From Plantago major (taxonomy: Eukaryota > Streptophyta > Magnoliopsida > Lamiales > Plantaginaceae), in assembly GCA_026545765.1 (NCBI GenBank), contig CM048840.1:24122765-24186764 (forward strand): DNA of 64,000 nt. The letters run 5' to 3'. Below, in pieces: positions 57,248-64,000 of the stretch. The position numbers were made by a program, and so were the translations under genes. The notes beneath the pieces are model-generated. The model was not told the DNA's origin and ran no database searches. It saw only the letters and a program-made list of their open reading frames with translations. Numbering within the stretch: the stretch's first letter is position 1; every line of letters begins with the position of its first letter.

Positions 57248-57779
57248 AGTTCATAATCTTCTTGGATAGTTAAACAACACCTCGGTCCAATAAGCTAAAT
57301 ACTTTCCCCCCTCCGGATTATATATACCCATTTATCTTTTTGGGATTTTTTTCAATGAATATGAATAAATACTGATAAAGTTGTTTAGTGGACATGTGAG
57401 ATAGAATGATAATAAATGTGATAACTGAAAAGTATGAAAAATAGATAATCAAGTAAGGAGAAAGAATGATTAATGCATGAGCGAGAATACAAACTATGTA
57501 TGATGAATCATGTCGTTCTATATGCTCATATGTTGAATTTTCTTTTATAAATGTCTTGCTATTTATAGTAAAAACTCCATACATCAATATCGTTGGGACT
57601 GACAAAAATATTCTTATAAAGAATTTATTCCTAAATAGAGTTTTTTTTAAAGCATTTATATATAAGTTGGGACCGTAAAATTTTATTATTATAGGGAGTT
57701 TATTCCTTTATAGAGTATTCTTTTAGGGGGTTTTTACTGTACTTATCGGGAACATCTTCATTATGTATGTTATATATTA
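57248..57779. other. AT-rich stretch without gene
   Basis: A worn miniature-like start CCCCCCTCCGGATTATATA occurs at 57305. No coding text. Confidence 0.4.
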
Positions 57780-58022
57780 CTCCCTCTGTCTCAGTTTCAT
57801 CTTCTCGCATTCCATTTTGGACTGTCCCAACATCATCTTCCCATCCCTTAAATGGAAAATTTATCTCATACTTTATACACTATCTCTCCCACTTTATTCA
57901 CTATTTGTTATACTTGAATCGCTATGTTTTCTACTTTATCACCATCTCGCTTACTTTATTCAATTTTCTCTTAAATCTTGTGCGTCCGGGCCCGCGGAAA
58001 AATGAAACCGGAACGGAGGGAG
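57780..58022. mobile_element. Stowaway MITE
   Basis: Ends CTCCCTCTGTCTCAGTTTCA and the complement of TGAAACCGGAACGGAGGGAG, flanked by TA at 57778-57779 and 58023-58024. 243 bp. Confidence 0.92.
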
Positions 58023-58283
58023 TATAATGTGAAATTTTGATCTATGTGGATTAGTTGAACGTCTCAAGATGTTAAATATACTAACTCAAACAGAGTCGTA
58101 GTAGTTGATTATTAATAAATGAATATGTAAAACACTAATAGAGCATTTGGTTTACGACTAAAAATAAAGAAACTGATTAAAAATATAAATTTTTTACTTC
58201 CAACTCTAAAGAAGCGCTGCTTATAAAGACACAAAAAATATATAATATAGTACATATGTTTTTTTTTTTTTGAGTCCAAGATA

Positions 58284-58285
<2 letters not shown>

Positions 58286-58319
<34 letters not shown>
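58286..58319. repeat. (TA)n microsatellite at the LINE 3' end
   Basis: About 17 TA units directly after the stop of the truncated RNase H frame, 14 bases from the poly(A). Confidence 0.95.
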
Positions 58320-58321
<2 letters not shown>

Positions 58322-59300
58322 TCAAAGGTCTTCAACTATTGGACCAGCAGAAGAGAAGACTGGGTCGGAATTTTGAAGAGCAGAAATTAGATTCAGGCAG
58401 TCTCCTTCAATCTGGATATCAGTAAATCGCGCATCCCGTGCTAGTAAAGCTTCTGGCCTTGCCGCTAGTGCCTCTGCAACCTCTGGTTCTCGTATATGCA
58501 TGCTTTTCTCTGTCTCCAAGCGAGGATATCTCCCGAATGGTTACGAGCAACTACTCCAAGTCCCGCAAAGTCAGTATGTTGTCGAACTGAGGCATCGAAA
58601 TTCATCTTCACACATTTGCAGGTGGTGGCAGCCAAGTACTTGTCCCTGTTGTTGGAATTCGGTGATGCTTGAACTGAGTGCAGGCCTCCTTGTACCTGCT
58701 AATGTAACGCAGCACGAATTGGTTAGCATCCCACGGATCATAACCCGAGCCATCATGCACCAATTTATTCCTGTTTGACCATATACTCCACACCGAGCAA
58801 ACAAATATCTAGAAATTCTCCTTCGACAATTTAGAATAGGCATTAAGAACCCATTCCCAAATGTCACCTGTTGCTATAGAAATAATAGAGTGTGGCAAGG
58901 ATGATAAAGCCCAAAAAAGTCTAGCATAATGACACGAAGTAAATATATGCAAAGCAGTTTCACTTCGACCCCGACACACTGGACACAAAGAGTTTTGGAT
59001 AATGTGGCGCCGTTGCAAATTAAACAGAACCAGGATCACATCTTTTAAGACTCTCTAAAGGAAAACTTTTACTTTACTAGGAAGTTTAAGTTTCCAAAAA
59101 AAATCCCAGTAGATTTGGTTAGGAATGCTACAGGTTCCATTTTTATTTTGCAGCTCTCGTGTTCGAAGATTCCTTGCCAAGTAGTAGGCGGATTTAACCG
59201 AATAAACACCAAACTTCGTGAAGTGCCAAAATCTACGATCATTACAGTCAAAATTGCCTAAGGGAATCCGCTGTATTGCTTCAATGTCGTCCTCCCAGAA
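58322..59300 (-). pseudogene. LINE ORF2 C-terminus: zf-RVT and RNase H, truncated
   Basis: From right to left: FWKLKLPSKVKVFL, SLCPVCRGRSETALHIFTSC and YARLFWAL (zinc-binding in reverse transcriptase, PF13966), then NFDASVRQHTDFAGLGVVVR and EPEVAEALAARPEALLARDA, DIQIEGDCLNLISAL (RNase H fold with D, E and D in the expected places). The frame stops after GPIVEDL, before the last RNase H strand and the usual H..R..N...AH.LA motif. The text lies in three frames here, with changes near 58570, 58620 and 58810. Confidence 0.82.
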
Positions 59301-59435
59301 CAGGATATTCAGAAGTTCCGTGTTCTAAGTCGCCGAGTGCTGATCAATCAAGTTGGCTACGGAAACAGTATGCAAGTCATATAAATCCGGGTTAATCGAG
59401 CGCAGAGAACCATCCCTTGGAATCCACTGGTCACG

Positions 59436-61300
59436 CTATACATTGATATCTCTACCATTACCCACCCTCCATCTAACACCATTTCGAACCATATCCATCG
59501 CGCCTAAAATACTTTTCCAAGTGTACGAAGCATTAGACTTCAGTACAGCCTCAAGGACATCCGTATTGGGAAAGTATTTAGCTTTCAACACCCAACTCAA
59601 TAAAGCATCCGGAAATTGAATAATACGCCATATTTGATTGCCCAACATAGCCTGATTAAAGCTACGTAAATCCCTGAAACCCATCCCTCCATCACTTTTG
59701 CTTTCACATAAAGAGTTCCAATTAACCCAATGAATCTTATCCCTATTCCCATCTCCCCACCAGAAATTAGAGATAATAGATTCAATTTCTAACAAGAGGT
59801 AATCAGGAATCTTGAAACATTCCATAACATATATATAGCTTGAAGCACAAATTTGATTAATACCTCCTTACCTGCTTTTGAGAAACACTTACCCCCGAAA
59901 TCCTAGATTTTGCTCCATACCCTGTCACGTAGCCAACTGAACACCTCCTTTTTTTGACCTACCCATAGTAGTAGGAAGACCCAGATATTTTTCATGAGAG
60001 TCAACAACTCTAACGGGAAGGTGGTCGCAAACCTCTTGCACTCTATCCTCGGAAGTGTTACGACTGAAAACAACAGTCGACTTCTCTATGTTTATTTCCT
60101 GTTCAGAAGCGAGACTATAGCGTAACAGAATGTTAGAAATCTCCATAGCAGAACTGATATTTGCCTGGTAAAATATGAGTGTGTCATCGGCAAAGTAGGT
60201 GAGAGATCCTCGGTGCACTAGGGCTTACAGCAACCCCACATAACACCTCCCTCTCCTCAGCATCCATAATCAAAGAAGTAAAGGCCTCAGAGCAAAACAA
60301 GAATAAGTACAGTGAAAGGGGATCACCCTGACGGATCCCCCTCTCTGGTCTGGATTTGGTCAAGGGGCTCACCATTCAAGAGTACAGAGTAGCGCATTGT
60401 TCGAATACTGAGCATAATTAAGTCTATGAAAGATCTCTCAAATCCTAGTCTAAGCAACACTCGATCCAAAAAGACCCATTCGACATGATCATAAGCCTTA
60501 CTCATGTCTAATTTTAAAGCCATAAAATTTTCTTTGACCTTGGTTTTATTTTTCAGAAAATGGTTCACTTCGTAAGCTACTAGAACATTATATGTTATCA
60601 GTCTGTTCGGAACAAAAGCAGATTGGGTCTGAGAGATAATATCATTCATGTGAGGCTTCAACCTATTGGTGATAGCTTTGGAAGCTATCTTAAACATTAC
60701 ATTACTAAGGCTGATGGGTCGAAATTGGGTTACAACTTCCGGTGTTTGACACTTGGGGATTAAAACAATGTGGGTGAAATTCAATTCCGGGTCCAAGTTG
60801 TGATTATTTAGAAAATCTAAAGCACAGTTAACAACATCATCACAAACAATATGCCAGAAACGTTGATAAAAAAGAGCAGGCATACCATCAGGACCGGGAG
60901 ATTTTAAACGGTACATATCAAAGAGCGATTGTTTTACCTCTTCCGGAGTGAATTCGCACCGCAAGTCCTGATTCATCTCCTCAGTCACACGTGCAGCCAT
61001 AGTACTAACCACATCATCTATCTCTACCGAACTCGGATTTCTGGACTGAAAAATGCCTCCAAAATACTGATAGATAATTGCACCCATCTCAGCCCTGGTC
61101 TAGCGCAACTTCCCTGAATTATCCTTTAACCCAAAAATTTGGTTCTGCCTTTTCCTTTTCGATGCTTGAGAGTGAAAGAAACGGGTGTTTCTATCCCCTT
61201 CCGCGAACCATTGGACCTTCGAACGTTGATGCCACATAACCGCTTCTTTATCCAGTTCATTCTCGATCAGAATTTTAGTTTCCCGAATATGTTGTTTCAC
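59436..61300 (-). pseudogene. LINE ORF2 reverse transcriptase region
   Basis: Order on the minus strand: HQRSKVQWFAEGDRNTRFFH (61100-61300), then the main stretch 60323-61087 with RLKSPGPDGMPALFYQRFWH, FTHIVLIPKCQTPEVVTQFR PISL, SQTQSAFVPNRLI and ALKLDMSKAYDHVEWVFL (catalytic D). Then GIRQGDPLSLYLFLFCSEAF (60184-60375), LTYFADDTLIF with the catalytic DD pair (60150-60200), EKYLGLPTTMGRSKKG, and FWWGDGNRDKIHWVNWNSLC (59436-59825). Adjacent pieces overlap in different frames near 60350 and 60200, marking single shifts; a stop lies near 61097. Confidence 0.88.
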
Positions 61301-61542
61301 TGTTTGCGTTATAGGCTATTTCTGCAGAGTAGATAGCTGCTTGTTGAGATCCTTAAGTTTCTCCTTGACCTGTCCAAAAGTCGTACTGTCCCAATCAGCC
61401 AAGATTATCCGACACTGATCCAAATTATTTAGCAAACCAAGATCGTCCGTCCATTCTGTTCGAACAAGCTGTTCACAATCTGCCATTTTAACCACATCGC
61501 TTCGAATTTAAAAGGTCTGTTAGGTCTGTGGTATATCTTTCA

Positions 61543-62313
61543 TTATCCAAACAGTTTCAACAAAATCGGAATGTGATCAGAAGCACGCGTTTCCAAATTT
61601 CTAACCTGTGCACTCGGAAATAGACTATTCCACCCAACATTGCTCACTGCCCTATCCAAACGGCACCTGATTGTCCCGGGTTCATCATGATTATTACACC
61701 ATGTAAACGGATAACCAATGAATCCAACATCGAACATATCATTAAAAACTAGGGCTTGCCTAAAATCTCTTGTGCGCCATTCCAGTGTTCGTCGACCCCC
61801 ATACTTTTCCTGATGTGATAGAATCTCGTTAAAATCCCCCATGCAAACCCATTCCCTCCCCGAGTGAGTACCCAAATTTCTAAGAAGTTTCCACGTGTTC
61901 TTACGAAGGGCTGCATCCGCTTCACCATAGAAGCCAGTGAATCGCCATAAGGGGCTAGTTACGTCCGATTGAACATGGGCGTCCATGTGATGCTTTGAAA
62001 AACTCTGAATCATAACATTAGTCTCTTTAGTCCATAGTAAAGCCAAACCCCCTGAGTAACAAATAGAAGAAACACCTAAACCATATATATTAAGATGTTG
62101 CTTAAGATTGTCAATCTCAAAACTACTCATACGCGTATCCATGAGAAAAACAACCCGGTGCTGATGTAGGCGAATATATTCACCTAGAGCTCGAACTGTC
62201 CAAGGGTTCCCCACACCTGAAAGTTCCACACTAAGCAACTCATTGCGATAGGCGGGGTTGTTGAACAACAACCACCTCTGGTCCATATGCACTTGGAGTC
62301 GATCCTGAATCAT
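61543..62313 (-). pseudogene. LINE ORF2 endonuclease (APE-like) region
   Basis: An open frame of 256 residues. It nicks target DNA to prime reverse transcription in L1 elements. Visible: VELSGVGNPWTVRALGEYIR, VVFLMDTRMSS, WVCMGDFNEILSHQEKYGG (catalytic D and N), GYPFTWCNN, IRCRLDRAVSN and ASDHIPILL (catalytic SDH). Endonuclease motifs are complete. The true protein probably begins further upstream in ORF2, since the in-frame ATG chosen here lies only about 17 residues before the domain. The frame ends at 61543, about 240 bp before reverse-transcriptase text resumes. Confidence 0.87.
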
Positions 62314-62929
62314 ATCTTCGTGGAATTTTGGTGCTCCTACTGATTGGTTTGGTTTAAATGGTTTGGTAAGGGCAGATGAGTTTGCAGGACGGCCTCGCTT
62401 TTTGGGTTTCTGTGGAGTGTTAGTAAGGTCAGCAAGTGGAGTAGGTGGTATGGCAATTCGAAGAGAGGGTATTAGGCTGTTTTGGGATTGTGGGACGGAA
62501 CTTTTTCACTGGTTTTGGGTTGGCTGTAAATAGGAAGTTTGGTTCAGCGTTGTATTTAGGCTCAGATGTGTTATTGGGTTGTGGAAGGGCGACATCCATG
62601 GGTTGGGGTAAGCTATATGTGGGGAACGTAGCATTGGCTGATGTTGCTGGCTGTGGGTTCGGCTGAAAGAGAACGAGTTGGTTTGGATTGGTAGAAGGCT
62701 TTGGCGTGTTGGTTACTACGTCTAGCGAAGAGGATTCAGGCGAACCAAGAATTTTCTTCCATTAATCCTTTACCCTTATCCTGTTTCTTATGTGTCGCAT
62801 TCTTAAATCCATCCGTGGGAGATTCCCCACCCTGACCATCCATCATCCACGTTGTCCTGCCTCCAACTGAGCCCTGCCAATCTGTACCTACATGTCCCAG
62901 ATTCCCTAAATTCACCGAATTAGGCTTCT

Positions 62930-63772
62930 CTAGATGCTGCCCAATATACTAGACAAATTTGGGTTAAAAGTAAAGTTCCGTGACCCAATTCCATGATTTA
63001 GAAACCTCGACGACTGAGTAGATCCATCAAAATGCAACCAATCCCCATACTTTAGATGTTCCACTCCGACTCTATAATTATCCCCTAGAAGGTTCAAACA
63101 AGCGTGACAATCCTTGACGAGATGCCTTATAATTCCACAAAAGTAGCAGAAGTTTGACAGTTTTTCGTAAGTAACCGAAACTTGAATCTTAGTGTTTCTC
63201 GGGCCTTTGATGCTAAGGATACAGATCAGTGGCTTAGAGATGTTAATCCTGGCCCATAGCCGCATAGTGTTGTGCACAATACCCTGCTCTTCGTTCTCAT
63301 TGAAATCCACGAATCCTCCCAAAGCCTGCCCTATAATACGAGCAATAGATATGTTACTAAAGCCGCAAGGAAGGCCTGTAACGTGGACATGGAAATCGAA
63401 AACATCCATATCAATTGCGAGAGGATCCATTCCCTGTGGAATCTCATGGAGTATAACCAAGTATTTATCAAAAGACCATGGTCCTCTTCGAAGAGTACGT
63501 TTCATCTCAAGTTCGTTACCGAATTGGATGATAAACCTGTCGTTCCCAATTTTCTGAAACCTAGCCCCTTTGGTAAGGTTCCATATCCCAAGCATAGTTC
63601 TCTCGAATGATTCCAGATGAATCTGTTTCCGAGAGTTCACACGTCCCACAAGGCAGTTATCATAATTAATCATACTGGATCGCCAAATCTCATCCGGAAT
63701 TCTCACTGAATTTTCTTCTTCCGATGTAAGAACCAACTTAGACCCCATTGCCTCGAGCAATTTCGAATCCAT
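62930..63772 (-). CDS. LINE ORF1-like protein (DUF4283 and CCHC zinc knuckle)
   Basis: An open frame of 280 residues from MDSKLLEAMGSKLVLTSEEE. It contains the DUF4283 pattern (LVGRVNSRKQIHLESFERTM, GNDRFIIQFGNELEMKRTLR, GPWSFDKYLVIL) and then FCYFCGIIRHLVKDCHAC, a CCHC knuckle (PF14392 type). ORF1 proteins of plant L1 elements bind the element RNA. The frame ends LSSILGSI with a stop at 62930. A G- and N-rich stretch of about 600 bp separates it from the endonuclease. It may be nearly full length, though the knuckle-to-end part is shorter than in many relatives. Confidence 0.85.
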   Translation of the reverse strand: MDSKLLEAMGSKLVLTSEEENSVRIPDEIWRSSMINYDNCLVGRVNSRKQIHLESFERTMLGIWNLTKGARFQKIGNDRFIIQFGNELEMKRTLRRGPWSFDKYLVILHEIPQGMDPLAIDMDVFDFHVHVTGLPCGFSNISIARIIGQALGGFVDFNENEEQGIVHNTMRLWARINISKPLICILSIKGPRNTKIQVSVTYEKLSNFCYFCGIIRHLVKDCHACLNLLGDNYRVGVEHLKYGDWLHFDGSTQSSRFLNHGIGSRNFTFNPNLSSILGSI

Positions 63773-64000
63773 ACTGACCGTGAAATAGAGGAGAAGAGAT
63801 GATGACTAGTACTATGGTCGTTATGTGCGAAAAGATCAAATCACGCTGCCTGCCAATTAACACAACAGAAAAAGAGAAACAATACGCCCCAAACACCGGA
63901 AGAGGGTGAAGGCGGAAAACGAAGAATGATTGGACGGAAAACAGACAACGTAAAATAAGCAGACGTGAAAGGAACAGTTTTATTTTTACGCAAAAGAACA

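Larger units (their letters stand above)
58259..64000 (-). mobile_element. L1-type LINE with RNase H domain, 5' end at or beyond the window edge
   Basis: On the minus strand: a leader from the right edge to 63773, ORF1 (62930-63772), endonuclease (61543-62313), reverse transcriptase (59436-61300), zinc-binding region and RNase H (58322-59300), and a poly(A) of 13 bases (T run 58259-58271). Frameshifts and stops split ORF2 into at least six pieces, so it is dead. An AT microsatellite (58286-58319) lies between the coding end and the poly(A). Target duplications could not be checked because the 5' boundary is not visible. Confidence 0.9.

Overview
The window looks like repeat-dense nuclear DNA of a flowering plant, probably an asterid (lamiid). 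It carries plant-type Ty1/copia and Ty3/gypsy LTR elements, CACTA elements with plant accessory domains, a plant Helitron, a plant L1 LINE with an RNase H domain, Stowaway miniatures, and an N-terminal piece of an R1-like CC-NLR resistance gene of the kind common in Solanales and Lamiales. The asterid placement is inference. I see no intact host gene, rRNA gene or CRISPR array.

Layout. 1-27597 is one nest. The base is an Athila/Tat-like gypsy element on the minus strand (LTR 26193-27597, primer site 26170-26187, gag pieces down to 16935). It was invaded by a CACTA element (17066-23109, target duplication ATG), a small CACTA (24516-25710, duplication TAA) and a gypsy element of Tekay/Del type whose LTR begins at 16934 and runs off the left edge. 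That LTR was then split by a very long Sirevirus-like copia element (320-16265, duplication CATAG) with two LTRs of about 1.64 kb and an unusual block of about 5.7 kb between pol and the 3' LTR. 27598-36300 is AT-rich DNA without a clear gene: one LTR candidate, several inverted-repeat miniatures, microsatellites and two weak exon-like patches.

From about 36300 to 42548 lies a decayed Helitron on the plus strand with Rep and Pif1-type helicase text, a 3' hairpin and a CTAG end. It is interrupted by a hAT-like stretch and by a small CACTA (38845-40039). A CC-NLR pseudogene begins at 43643. A hAT element (43739-49230, 8-bp duplication GGCTCAAA) sits exactly in its reading frame and itself holds a CACTA (44141-48809, duplication AAT), which in turn carries a MULE-like miniature, a Stowaway and two small LTR-type fossils. 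A larger CACTA (49665-54870, duplication CAA) lies just downstream of the recognisable NLR text and carries a TnpD-like remnant plus a fairly well preserved five-exon Transposase_24-type gene.

55019-58022 is a patchwork of miniatures, a copia 3' end and a hAT end. 58259 to the right edge is a minus-strand L1-type LINE with ORF1 (DUF4283 and CCHC knuckle), endonuclease, reverse transcriptase, zinc-binding reverse transcriptase and a truncated RNase H domain.

Nothing here works as an operon. The logic is serial insertion, and the intact target duplications let the order be read directly. Three of the five CACTA elements share one subterminal motif family (GCGACGGATA and its complement), so they probably answer to the same DNA-binding transposase.
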